Shown one piece after another: positions 35,054-43,372 of a stretch of 64,000 bases of DNA. Within the stretch, counting starts at the first letter, position 1. The number at the start of each line of letters is the position of its first letter. A program made the position numbers and the translations under genes. Origin of the DNA: Myxococcus stipitatus (GTDB taxonomy: Bacteria > Myxococcota > Myxococcia > Myxococcales > Myxococcaceae); NCBI RefSeq assembly GCF_038561935.1, contig NZ_CP102770.1, positions 1,178,001-1,242,000 on the forward strand. Reading direction: 5' to 3'. The notes beneath the pieces are model-generated. The model was not told where the DNA came from, searched no databases, and saw nothing but the letters and a program-made list of their open reading frames with translations.

Positions 35054-35087
35054 GGGGCACATTGCCCCAGTCGGGGCGAAGTGCCCC
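35054..35087 (-). promoter_or_regulatory. Tandem upstream activator sites for the kinase/activator operon
   Basis: GGGGCACATTGCCCC (35054-35068) and GGGGCGAAGTGCCCC (35073-35087) are two near-perfect 15-base palindromes at a 19-base period, 67 bases upstream of the sigma-54 promoter. Spacing and sequence match the pair at 28475-28508, so one activator, probably the adjacent NtrC-type protein, should bind both. Confidence 0.65.
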
Positions 35088-35108
35088 CGCCTCACGGCCT
35101 CGGGGCCA

Positions 35109-36704
35109 TCAGGGCAGCGCCACCACGTCGCTGACCAGTGAGAACCCGCTGGCCGGGCAGGCGGCGATGGGCGGCTGCGAAGTGTCCTTCAGTCCACGCC
35201 GCTCGACCAGGGTGTTGCCCACCACCTCGTGGACGAAGATGCGCCCGCCATTCGTGTCGCCCACGTAGGCGCGCTGTCCCACCACGGCGAAGCGGCCCGC
35301 GGCCGGGATGGCGCAGCCGGTGGCTCCGGGCGCGCACGCGACGGGGGCGGTGGCCACGACCTGGTCCTGTGCGTCCAGGAGGACCAGGCCCGTGTGCTCC
35401 ACGGAGGTCAGGTTGAAGTTGGCGTCGTAGTTCGCCTTGCCGCTGCAGCTCACCAGGAGCTGCTCACCGACGGAGGCCACGGAGCCCGGGTTGAGGCAGT
35501 CGGGGCCCAGCTCGATGAGGTTCACGGTGTTGTTGGCCGGGTTGATGCGCGCGAGGAACCCCGGGCCGCCAGGGCTGTAGGTGGCGGGGTTCAGGTTGTT
35601 GAGCGCGACGTACAGCATGCCTCGGTGCGCGGTGATGCCCGCGGGCGTGGGCAGGGTGGTGTTGTTGGGGAAGGGCTTGAGCGCGGCGCCCGTGGGCAGG
35701 TCGATGGTGTCCACCACGCGAGGCCGGAGCGGGTTGGCCAGCGAGACGCGCAGCACGCGGCCGCCGAAGGTCGGGTCGCCCATCAGGTTGCCATAGAGGG
35801 TGATCCACAGCTCCTCGCGAAGCAGCGCCATGCCGAACGGGTTGGTGTTGGCGCCGAAGGGCACGTTGCCGATGTCGCTGAAGGTGATGCCGTCGGGGAA
35901 GCGGGCTCCCGGGGGCGCGCCGGGGATGGCCGCTTCGTCGCGCCGCAGGACCTGAATCGTGTTGTCCGTGGAGTTGAGGATGTAGATGAGCGGGTCCCGG
36001 ACGATGAACTGATTGGGCGCGCGGCCCGTGATGTTGCTCGCGGGCAGGACGCCGTAGTCGCCCAGGCGCGTCTGCACCAGCTTGTTCGAGGCATCGAGCA
36101 CCAGGAGTACGTCACTCAGCCGCGCGGCGCTCTGGGGGGAGGAGGCGACCTGGACGCTCGGGCCCTTGAAGTCCGTGCCGGACTGGATGCCCACCACTTG
36201 CCCCGAGTTGAAGCACGTGGCGACCACGTCATACGTGCACACGCCACCTCGGCAGCTCCGCGCATCGCCGCAGGCGGTGCCACACGAGCCGCAGTGGGCC
36301 GCGTCCGTGTCCAGGTTCACGCACGAGTCGCCGCAGCGCTGGAAGCCCTCGACGGAGCAGGACACCTTGCAGGTGCCCTGTTCACAGACCTGGCCGGAGG
36401 CGCAGACGGTGCCGCCTGAGCCCGCGCAGCCGCCGCAGTGCTGAGGCGAGGACCGGGTGTCGACACACGCGCCACCGCAGGCCGTGGTGCCCGCCTGACA
36501 GGTGCAGGTGCCCTCGGAGCAGAGCTGTCCTTCGCCACAGGTGGTGCCGCAGGCGCCACAGTTCGCGGAGGCGCTGGTGAGGTCCACGCAGGTGTCGCCG
36601 CAGCGGCTGAGTCCTTCGCCGCAGACGACGCCCGAGTCGGGGCAGCCCGTCAGGAGCAGACAGGACAACAGGACGCCAAGCGTCGCGAGGAGGGGGCGGT
36701 GCAC
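35109..36704 (-). CDS. Surface lipoprotein: Cys-rich (Stig-like) repeats plus beta-propeller
   Basis: A 531-residue lipoprotein. I start at GTG 36704, five bases after the TonB receptor stop; the signal peptide then ends in a lipobox (CLLLTGC). Residues about 25-175 hold four Cys-rich units of the type RCGDTCVDL...NCGACGTTCGEGQLCSEGTC, a pattern close to the Stig1-like repeats of myxobacterial surface proteins. The rest (LSDVLLVLDASNKLVQTRL ... GITFSDIGNVPFG ... GMLYVALNNLNP ... RINPANNTVNLIELG ... GGRIFVHEVVG) has the repeated strand pattern of a beta-propeller. It is encoded directly behind a TonB-dependent receptor, so it may be the surface-exposed substrate-binding partner, as in SusCD-like or lipoprotein-assisted uptake. 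The substrate is unknown. Confidence 0.7.
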   Translation of the reverse strand: MHRPLLATLGVLLSCLLLTGCPDSGVVCGEGLSRCGDTCVDLTSASANCGACGTTCGEGQLCSEGTCTCQAGTTACGGACVDTRSSPQHCGGCAGSGGTVCASGQVCEQGTCKVSCSVEGFQRCGDSCVNLDTDAAHCGSCGTACGDARSCRGGVCTYDVVATCFNSGQVVGIQSGTDFKGPSVQVASSPQSAARLSDVLLVLDASNKLVQTRLGDYGVLPASNITGRAPNQFIVRDPLIYILNSTDNTIQVLRRDEAAIPGAPPGARFPDGITFSDIGNVPFGANTNPFGMALLREELWITLYGNLMGDPTFGGRVLRVSLANPLRPRVVDTIDLPTGAALKPFPNNTTLPTPAGITAHRGMLYVALNNLNPATYSPGGPGFLARINPANNTVNLIELGPDCLNPGSVASVGEQLLVSCSGKANYDANFNLTSVEHTGLVLLDAQDQVVATAPVACAPGATGCAIPAAGRFAVVGQRAYVGDTNGGRIFVHEVVGNTLVERRGLKDTSQPPIAACPASGFSLVSDVVALP

Positions 36705-36709
36705 GGCAT

Positions 36710-38704
36710 TCAAGGGGGAGGGTCCTTTCGAACGGGAGTGGGGGAGAGGTCGAGCGTCATCGCCACCGAGGCGAGCACGGTGCGACCGGGCAGGGGATAG
36801 CCGTCGAAGTCCTCGACGTGGGCGTCGAGGAGGTTCTTGAAGTCGAGGGAGAACGTGAGCGCGGGTCGACGGCCGACGGTGCTCGAGAGTCCCGCATGCA
36901 GCAGCGCTCGCCCAGGGAGCACCAGCTCGCCGGTGCGGTTGCGGAACTGTGAGGACTGCGCTCGCAGCTCCGCGCGCCCGGTCAGCCATGAGGGGCCCAG
37001 GGCCACACGTGCGGACAGGGTGTGGCGAGGACGGTGCGGCAGGTCGCGAAGGTAGTAGCGAGGGTCGTCCCGGAGGTTGCGTGAGAGCAGGAACGTGTAC
37101 GCCAGGGAGCCCGACAGGAAGGACGTGGGCCGCGCCTCCATGTCCACTTCCAGCCCCGAGACACTCGCGGACGAGAAGTTCGAGGGCTTGGCGGCGAACG
37201 GTGGATAGGCCTCGTAGGCGATGAGGTCTTCGTAGAGGGTGTGGAAGCCGCCGACGGACACGAGGGAGTGTTCCGTCCGATGCGCGAGGGCCACGTCCGC
37301 GGAGATGGCGCGCTCGGGGCGCAGGTCCGGATTGGGCAGGAGCGTCCCCTGTCGCACGTAGAGCTCCATCAGCGAGGGGGCGCGGTGGGTTTGTCCCACG
37401 TTGGCGCGGACCTCCAGTCGCGCGGGGAGGGACATCCGCGCGCCGACCTTGGGGGACAGCAGCGTGTAGCGGCCCACGCGCTCCAGGCGCACCGAAGGCG
37501 TGACGTGGAGGTCGCCGTCGAACAGGGACACGTCGTCCATCGCCATGACGCTGGCTCGCAGCCAGGACGTGTGGGGCGTCGTGCCCGTGGGCTCGCCTTC
37601 GGTGGTGAGCCCTTCACGTCCCACGCTCGAGGTGAGCGACAGGACGTGCGCGCGGCCCAGGGGCATGCGCCCTTCGACCTCGGCGCCGCCCGCGAGCAGG
37701 GACTGTTCGCCTCGCTGTGCCACGGGGCCGCCGGACAGCTTCAGGTGCTCCTGGCGGAGGTGGGCTCGGGCGGAGAGCTGGATACCGCCCGCGAGTGAGC
37801 CGAGGAGGCGCAGGCTCAACACGCCACGACGGTTGGACTGGCGGGCATCGGCCACGGGGTTCTGCGCGGTGCCGGCGAGGCCTCGGCCATCGAGAGCTCC
37901 TTCGGCCATGGCGTCCACGACCACGCCAGGCGCCAGTCGATGACGCAGACGAAGCAGGGCCCCGAGTCCTCGGGCATCGTTGTTGTCGCGGCGGCGTGAC
38001 TCGGGGGCGTCGTCGGGGAAGGTGGGCGTGGGGTCGAAGGGGTAGGGGAAGTCTCCAGAGGACGTGCCTCCGTGGAGGAGGAGCAGCAGCTCACTGTCGA
38101 GCAGGGGAGCGGTGGCGGCGAGCCAGCCCGTCGCGGTGTTCCAGCTTCCGTAGCTGAGCTCACCGGAAAGGCTCACGGTGTCGCCAGGGCAGCGGGTGAC
38201 GATGTTCACCACGCCCCCGAGTCCTCCGCTGCCGTAGCGAGCCCCCGCGCTTCCGCGCATCACCTCGAACTCGCGAGCGAGCGCGAGGGGGATGCGGGAC
38301 AGGTCCGTGTGGCCGCCCGCGCCGTTGAGCGGGATGCCGTCGAGCAGGACCAGGGTGCCGTTCGACGAGGCGCCACGGACGACCAGGCTCTTGCTCTGGC
38401 CATAGCCGCCCGAGTCCTGGACGGAGACACCGGGGGAGGTGGCGAGGATGTCGACGGTGTCTCGCGCAGTGCCTCCGCGTTCTTCCACGGAGATGACGGT
38501 GACGACGCTGCTCGGGTCGCGTTGGGACGCGCGGTCCATCGGCTCCGGGTCGGGCACCTTGCCCACGACGTCGATGACCTCGGAGAGGGGCTCCTCCGGC
38601 TTGGTCTCTTGTGCCCAGGCCGGTGCGGAGGCGCACAGCACCACGGCGAGGCCGCGTCGCACGAACGCGCCCCTCGTGGGGAGATATCGCCAGCCGGAGG
38701 TCAT
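36710..38704 (-). CDS. TonB-dependent outer-membrane receptor
   Basis: A 664-residue receptor (family 600-800). After the signal peptide (RRGLAVVLCASAPAWAQE) comes an N-terminal TonB-box region (SEVIDVVGK), the plug domain (DTVDILATSPGVSVQDSGG, LVVRGASSNGTLVLLDGIPLNGAGG, GSAGARYGSGGLGGVVNIVT), then a long beta-barrel ending with aromatic-rich strands and FSLDFKNLLDAHVEDFDGYPLPGRT. The terminal residues are PTPVRKDPPP rather than a classical aromatic end. I use the ATG at 38704 (GGAG upstream) instead of the longer GTG frame at 38767. A lipoprotein gene follows after five bases. A cobalamin gene cluster lies only 3 kb away, so B12 is a possible substrate, but no B12 riboswitch was found. Confidence 0.88.
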   Translation of the reverse strand: MTSGWRYLPTRGAFVRRGLAVVLCASAPAWAQETKPEEPLSEVIDVVGKVPDPEPMDRASQRDPSSVVTVISVEERGGTARDTVDILATSPGVSVQDSGGYGQSKSLVVRGASSNGTLVLLDGIPLNGAGGHTDLSRIPLALAREFEVMRGSAGARYGSGGLGGVVNIVTRCPGDTVSLSGELSYGSWNTATGWLAATAPLLDSELLLLLHGGTSSGDFPYPFDPTPTFPDDAPESRRRDNNDARGLGALLRLRHRLAPGVVVDAMAEGALDGRGLAGTAQNPVADARQSNRRGVLSLRLLGSLAGGIQLSARAHLRQEHLKLSGGPVAQRGEQSLLAGGAEVEGRMPLGRAHVLSLTSSVGREGLTTEGEPTGTTPHTSWLRASVMAMDDVSLFDGDLHVTPSVRLERVGRYTLLSPKVGARMSLPARLEVRANVGQTHRAPSLMELYVRQGTLLPNPDLRPERAISADVALAHRTEHSLVSVGGFHTLYEDLIAYEAYPPFAAKPSNFSSASVSGLEVDMEARPTSFLSGSLAYTFLLSRNLRDDPRYYLRDLPHRPRHTLSARVALGPSWLTGRAELRAQSSQFRNRTGELVLPGRALLHAGLSSTVGRRPALTFSLDFKNLLDAHVEDFDGYPLPGRTVLASVAMTLDLSPTPVRKDPPP

Positions 38705-38811
38705 CGGGCGCGCATACTCCAGGGCGCGACCTCTGGCGTCCAGGGTGAAGGCCGCGAAGGCGTTCACAGGGAGAAGGAGGTCTGTTCCGCCCGTGAACCG
38801 AGCAAGAGGGA

Positions 38812-38851
38812 GGGAGCACCCGACCAGAGGGCCCCGTGGGTGCCGGCTCCC
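38812..38851 (-). terminator. Hairpin between the lipoprotein gene and the TonB receptor gene
   Basis: On the minus strand GGGAGC and CACCC (split by a 3-base bulge) pair with GGGTGCTCCC around a 16-base loop. It lies after the stop of the leftward lipoprotein gene and before the receptor gene, so it probably ends the upstream transcript. A leader-RNA role for the receptor is an alternative. Confidence 0.45.
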
Positions 38852-38870
38852 TCATCGAAGCCCAGCGCTC

Positions 38871-39542
38871 CTATCGTCCAGCCCCCGCTGTCATGGTCTC
38901 CCGCTGTCCATGGACGAGGAATCTGCTCATCAACAGCGGGACGGCGATGCGCTGGAGCTCTTGCGCCTCCTTGTTGCTCGAATAGGGGGTGACGTGGAGG
39001 TCTACCGTGTAGCCATCGCTTCGATGGCGCATCGTCCAGTACGTCTCTTCTTGTGCGTGGCTCTTGCTCTCCAACGTCAGCCTGAGCAGCGTGATGTCGT
39101 GCGGACGGAGAATCTCTGTCTTGGCGACCGAAATAGAATGGCGCGACATGCCGCTCGCGACATTGGAAGCGATGTCCAGCAGGTAGGGCTCGGGTGCGAG
39201 GTTCCGACCATCCGGTTCAACGACGTCGACCGTGATTTGAAGCCCTGCTTCCTGCGAGACTCCCAAGAGTTTGGGCTCTGGCCCGCAGGTCCATTGCCAG
39301 TCCGACGCATTGGGGACAAGGAGGAGGTAGCCGTCTTCTTCGCTCGTGACGGCCAGGAGGTGGGGCTTCTCGTTCCCCGAGTTCTCCGTGATGAGAGGTG
39401 TCATCGTGCAGCGTGGCTTCGACCGGGTTGTGCTCTCGGTTGGGGACGCCGTTTGGCTTTTCGAAGAAGTGGCGCAGCCCATCAACTGAGCCGTGAGCAG
39501 CACACAGGCGAGGATGGCCATGGAGGCGGGCTTTCGAATCAT
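38871..39542 (-). CDS. Lipoprotein of unknown function (223 aa)
   Basis: Not recognised. Start at ATG 39542 gives a signal peptide with lipobox (MIRKPASMAILACVLLTAQLMGC). The mature protein is about 200 residues, starts with a Ser/Thr-rich linker, then a mixed domain with LAVTSEEDGYLLLVPNASDWQWTC, LLRLTLESKSHAQEETYWTMRH and DLHVTPYSSNKEAQEL. A second ATG at 39521 is possible. Third-position GC is clearly lower than in the surrounding genes, and the sequence is polar, suggesting a rapidly evolving surface protein. The DUF2381-type secreted proteins of myxobacteria are similar in size, and the internal line LRLTLESKSHA with a hydrophobic pattern recalls them, but I cannot confirm that. Confidence 0.5.
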   Translation of the reverse strand: MIRKPASMAILACVLLTAQLMGCATSSKSQTASPTESTTRSKPRCTMTPLITENSGNEKPHLLAVTSEEDGYLLLVPNASDWQWTCGPEPKLLGVSQEAGLQITVDVVEPDGRNLAPEPYLLDIASNVASGMSRHSISVAKTEILRPHDITLLRLTLESKSHAQEETYWTMRHRSDGYTVDLHVTPYSSNKEAQELQRIAVPLLMSRFLVHGQRETMTAGAGR

Positions 39543-39697
39543 GCGGGGAGCCCTGTGCAATGCCCGCACCAGCCCTGCTCCGAGTGTCCGTGTCCCAGGT
39601 GCTGCCCCCGGATGTGCAAAGGGCAGCACATGCGTGCAGAGGCCTTCTCGGTGCTGGTGCCAATCGCCAGCGAGGGCGCCTGGTGTCTGCGTCGTGC

Positions 39698-40921
39698 TCA
39701 GTGCAGCGGCGCGGGTTCTCGCCGCAGGGACGGAGCCTGGGGCGGTGCCTGCTTGCGTCTCGCGGGATTGACCGACGCGGGTGCGCCCACGTTGAAGAGA
39801 TTGACGAGCACCCCCACGGCCGCGAGCTGCGACGTGGCCGGGTTGTAATCAATGGCCTCTCCGATGGGGAAGTCCACGGAGCTGACAGCCTGGACCTGGA
39901 GCTGTCCATCCGGTGTGACGAGCACCGTCCACAGCAGTCCCTCCTGCGTGGTGGCGAAGACGTGCGGTTGCCCTCCCACGCTCGCCATGGCCGCGCGGAA
40001 CGCGAAGGACTGTGGCAGCGAGAGGTCCTGCTTCAGGTCCACCGACCCCTGCGACTGAAGCTCCGCGGGACGCACGCGGAACAACCACGTGTTCTTGTCC
40101 GACGCACCCACCGAACAGGCCACGGCCACCAGGTGGTCATCCAACAGCGCCAGCCCGTTGATGCCTCGCTGCGCACTCGCGTTGTAGCGCTTGCGCGTCA
40201 GCACATTCCCCCGCGGCACCTCGAGCATCACCAGGTCCCCATCCTCCGCCCCCGTGATGACGATGCCGTCGCGCCACGCGACGATGTCCCGCACATTCCA
40301 GAGAGGGAAGGGGCTCGGGATGGGATTCGGCGAGCGGACATCGAGCTTCTTCAGCACCGCGAGCTGTCGCCCCTGCCGAGTCGCACTCCAGATGAGCACG
40401 AAGCCATTCTCATGGCCCGTCACCAGATACTCGCGATTCGCCTGTGTGAGGAAGACGCCGCTGTTCGCCATCCCCACGTCCGCATCGTAGGTGAAGTTCT
40501 CATACCGGAAGGTCCGAGGGAGCCTGTCCATCAGCGCGGGCTCATCGTCCAGCGCCGCGTCCCGCTCGCGCCAGAGCGTGATGGACGCGCTGTCGTTCGA
40601 CGTCACGAACGTGCGCGAGTCCCGCACCGCCATCATCTCCACGCCCCGGTTGGCGGGAGTTCGCAGCACGTCCGTCAGCATCGGCCCCCATTCGCCGACG
40701 CCCGGCGGACGGAAGAACGTCATCGACCCATCCCAACGCCCGACGATGAACCGCCCCGAATCCAACCACTGCAGCTGCTGCGCATACGGGTACGTGGTTC
40801 CCGCCGGAGTGAGCACTGGAGCGACGTCGACCGCCGCCTCCTGGGCGAGGGCGGTGTGTTGACAGGCCACGACCAGCAATAGCACCAGCCGGGACAGGGC
40901 ACGCATGAGTCCATCGCGCAT
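39698..40921 (-). CDS. Exported beta-propeller (WD40-like) protein
   Basis: A 407-residue exported protein. The signal peptide (LMRALSRLVLLLVVACQHTALAQE) could be cleaved by signal peptidase I after ALA, or be lipidated at the Cys in VVAC. The mature part shows repeated blades ending in Trp or similar: QQLQWLDSGRFIVGRWDGSM, VMAVRDSRTFVTSNDSASITLWRE, YLVTGHENGFVLIWSATR, GIVITGAEDGDLVMLEV, as in WD40/quinoprotein propellers. There is a Pro/Arg-rich C-terminal tail. No catalytic motif is visible, so it is probably a binding or scaffold protein. ATG 40921 follows a strong GGAGGAGG; a GTG at 40924 directly precedes it. It lies 46 bases downstream of cobQ on the same strand and may be co-transcribed with it. 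Confidence 0.65.
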   Translation of the reverse strand: MRDGLMRALSRLVLLLVVACQHTALAQEAAVDVAPVLTPAGTTYPYAQQLQWLDSGRFIVGRWDGSMTFFRPPGVGEWGPMLTDVLRTPANRGVEMMAVRDSRTFVTSNDSASITLWRERDAALDDEPALMDRLPRTFRYENFTYDADVGMANSGVFLTQANREYLVTGHENGFVLIWSATRQGRQLAVLKKLDVRSPNPIPSPFPLWNVRDIVAWRDGIVITGAEDGDLVMLEVPRGNVLTRKRYNASAQRGINGLALLDDHLVAVACSVGASDKNTWLFRVRPAELQSQGSVDLKQDLSLPQSFAFRAAMASVGGQPHVFATTQEGLLWTVLVTPDGQLQVQAVSSVDFPIGEAIDYNPATSQLAAVGVLVNLFNVGAPASVNPARRKQAPPQAPSLRREPAPLH

Positions 40922-40967
40922 CACGTTGAGCCTCCTCCTGCGGAAGAGCCCCCTCGGCGTGATGGCG

Positions 40968-42440
40968 TCAGTCTGGGATGGTCAGGTGCTCGGCCAGGGC
41001 GGCTGCGAGGCGATTGTAGCTCTCCTCCCTTCGAGTGTCGTGATTGCACAAGGGCGCCGTCAGCGCGGGCAATCCCTTGCGCTGGCGCAGCAGGTCGATG
41101 AACGCACGACTCAGTCGCGGGTTCTTGAAGAGGTCATGGATGAAGGTGCCGAAGATGGGCAGCCGCTCGTGGACCGCTCCATCGACGCCCCCCGCATACG
41201 CGTAGAGCGGACGTGCGCTCGCGTACCTGACGAGTCCGGAGTGAATCTCGTACCCCGACACCTCACCCGCACTCGCGAAGGGATTGTCCCCCGTCGGAAC
41301 GAACCGGCGATTGACCACCGTCTTCCCAGGGAGGAACTCCACGTCGATGTCGAGCAACCCCAGCCCCGTGGTGCTGCCATGCTCGGACTCTCGGCGCGAC
41401 TCGTCGAGCAGCTCGCGCCCGAGCATCTGGAACCCACCGCAGATGCCGACGATGGGCGTGCTGGCGCTGAGCTCGTGAAGCACCCGGTCGAGGCCGATGC
41501 GCCGCAGGTGAAGAAGGTCCCCCACCGTGTTCTTCGTCCCCGGGAGGATGACCGCGTCCGGCGCACCCAGTTGGTCCACGGAGCGCACGAAACGGACGCG
41601 GACGTTCGGCTCCTCCTGGAGATAGTCGAAGTCCGTGCTGTTGGAGATGTGCGGCAGGTACACCACCGCCACGTCGATTTCGGGCGCGCCCTGCATGCGG
41701 GGCTGGACGCGGTCCTCCTCCTCGAGCGCGAGCGAGAGATAGGGCAGCACCCCCGCGACGGGCCGCTTCGTGTGCTGCTCGATGAAGTCGATGGCGGGCT
41801 GGAGGACCTGCCGGTCCCCTCGGAACTTGTTGATGATGAAGCCCGAGATGCGCTCCAGGTCCTCCGGAGCGACGAGCTCCAGGACCTTCAGTGTGCCGAG
41901 GAGCTCCGCCGCGACGCCGCCCTTGTCGATGTCCGTCGCCACGAACACCCGCGCATCCAGCCGGTGCGCCACCTCCATGTTCACCACATCGAAGGGCCGC
42001 AGGTTGGGCTCGGCGCAGCTCCCGGCGCCCTCCGCGATGACCAGGTCGAAGTGCCTGTTCAGGTGGTCGATGGACTCCTGGATGGCGGCGAGCTTGAGGG
42101 CCCTGTGCGTGTCGGAGAGGAAGTACTCTCGCGCGTCGACATCCTGGTGGGGCCTGCCGTGGATGATGAGCTGGCTGACGCTGTCCGACTTGGGCTTGAG
42201 CAGCAGCGGGTTCATGTGGACGATGGGCCGTTGCTTCGCCGCGAAGGACTGCACCGCCGTGGCGCGGGCAATCTCCTCGTTCTCCTCCGTGACGAAGGAG
42301 TTGAGGGACATGTTCTGCGACTTGAAGGGGGCCACGCGCAGCCCCTGATTGGCGAACAGTCGGCACAAACCCGCGACCAGCGTCGTCTTCCCGACGTGGG
42401 AGCCCGTGCCTTGAATCATGAGGTGAGGGCGCTTCGTCAT
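40968..42440 (-). CDS. cobQ: Cobyric acid synthase
   Basis: A 490-residue enzyme that amidates adenosyl-cobyrinic acid a,c-diamide at four positions with glutamine and ATP to make cobyric acid. The N-terminal dethiobiotin-synthetase-like half has the P-loop IQGTGSHVGKTTLVAGL and APFKSQNMSLNSFVT (a CobQ hallmark). The middle contains AEGAGSCAEPNL. The C-terminal glutamine amidotransferase half has the catalytic Cys in IVGICGGFQMLGREL and the His in SGYEIHSG. Length is standard. ATG 42440 has CAGGAG upstream. It is divergent from the btuF gene with only 62 bases between, so the promoters must overlap. Confidence 0.95.
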   Translation of the reverse strand: MTKRPHLMIQGTGSHVGKTTLVAGLCRLFANQGLRVAPFKSQNMSLNSFVTEENEEIARATAVQSFAAKQRPIVHMNPLLLKPKSDSVSQLIIHGRPHQDVDAREYFLSDTHRALKLAAIQESIDHLNRHFDLVIAEGAGSCAEPNLRPFDVVNMEVAHRLDARVFVATDIDKGGVAAELLGTLKVLELVAPEDLERISGFIINKFRGDRQVLQPAIDFIEQHTKRPVAGVLPYLSLALEEEDRVQPRMQGAPEIDVAVVYLPHISNSTDFDYLQEEPNVRVRFVRSVDQLGAPDAVILPGTKNTVGDLLHLRRIGLDRVLHELSASTPIVGICGGFQMLGRELLDESRRESEHGSTTGLGLLDIDVEFLPGKTVVNRRFVPTGDNPFASAGEVSGYEIHSGLVRYASARPLYAYAGGVDGAVHERLPIFGTFIHDLFKNPRLSRAFIDLLRQRKGLPALTAPLCNHDTRREESYNRLAAALAEHLTIPD

Positions 42441-42502
42441 GGCGGGGCTCCTGTCGCGCGTGCACTATAGGGCGCCAATCGTTCACGGGTTCCCTTCGCA
42501 CC

Positions 42503-43372
42503 ATGTCCGCCGCACGTTCCTTCCGCCTCCTCGGCCTCGCCCTCACGCTGCTCGTGGGCTGCCAGCGCTCCGCCCCGACGACCCAGGAGGCGGGCCCTCG
42601 GCGCCTCGTCGCGCTGGCGCCAGGCATCTCCGAGACGCTCTATGCCCTGGGGGCAGGGGACCAGGTGGTGGGGCTCTCCGACTACTCCACCTGGCCTCCC
42701 GAGACCGCATCCGTGCCCAAGGTGGGCTCCACGCTGGCGCCCAACTACGAGGCCATCGCCCGGCTCAAGCCGACCCTCATCCTCGACGAGCACGTGAAGC
42801 AGGCTCCCGCGGGCTCACTCTCCGCGGTGGCCCCGGTGAAGGTGCTGCCCTGGCTCAGCGTGGATGACGTGGCGAACGGCATCCGCGAGCTGGGCAAGCA
42901 GACGGGGCGCGAGGACGCGGCCACGAAGCTGGCGCAGAAGGTGGAGACGACGCTCAAGCGAAAGGCACCGGCCGATGCACCTCGGGTGCTGCTGGTGATT
43001 GGCGACGCCGAGGCCGGACTCTCCAGCATCTGGTACATCCGCAAGGACTCGCTGCATGGCGCGGCGCTCGAAGCCGCCGGTGCGCGCAACGCCGTCGCGG
43101 ATGCGCCCTCCGGCCCGCCCAACATCTCCGTCGAGCAGCTCATGACGCTGGACCCGGATGTCATCCTGGTGCTGCTGGAGGGGAAGCGCCTTTCCTCGGA
43201 AGAGGAGGCGCGGCACCTGGCGGCATGGAAGCAACTGTCCGTGTTGCGAGCCGTGAAGGAGGGACGGGTGAGGGTGGTGTCCGGGCCGGGCGTGCAGTCC
43301 ACGGGGCCTCGCATCCTGGACCTGGTGGAGCAGCTCCAGGCCGCGCTGCGCTTCGACACGAAGGCCCCATGA
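42503..43372 (+). CDS. btuF: Vitamin B12 ABC transporter substrate-binding lipoprotein
   Basis: A 289-residue periplasmic binding protein. The signal peptide ends in a lipobox (LALTLLVGC), so unlike E. coli BtuF it is lipid-anchored. Family-type features are RRLVALAPGISETLYALGAGDQVVGLSDYSTWPPE near the start of the mature part and a central linking helix, then ISVEQLMTLDPDVILVLLEG. It would deliver cobalamin or cobinamide to the BtuCD transporter encoded next. Its TGA overlaps the ATG of the ATPase gene. B12 is preferred over siderophores because all flanking genes make or salvage cobalamin. Confidence 0.85.
   Translation: MSAARSFRLLGLALTLLVGCQRSAPTTQEAGPRRLVALAPGISETLYALGAGDQVVGLSDYSTWPPETASVPKVGSTLAPNYEAIARLKPTLILDEHVKQAPAGSLSAVAPVKVLPWLSVDDVANGIRELGKQTGREDAATKLAQKVETTLKRKAPADAPRVLLVIGDAEAGLSSIWYIRKDSLHGAALEAAGARNAVADAPSGPPNISVEQLMTLDPDVILVLLEGKRLSSEEEARHLAAWKQLSVLRAVKEGRVRVVSGPGVQSTGPRILDLVEQLQAALRFDTKAP

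Noticed and set aside
38705-38870. Cobalamin riboswitch upstream of the TonB receptor gene
   Set aside because: Only a bulged hairpin is present; no B12-box or surrounding conserved elements could be identified.
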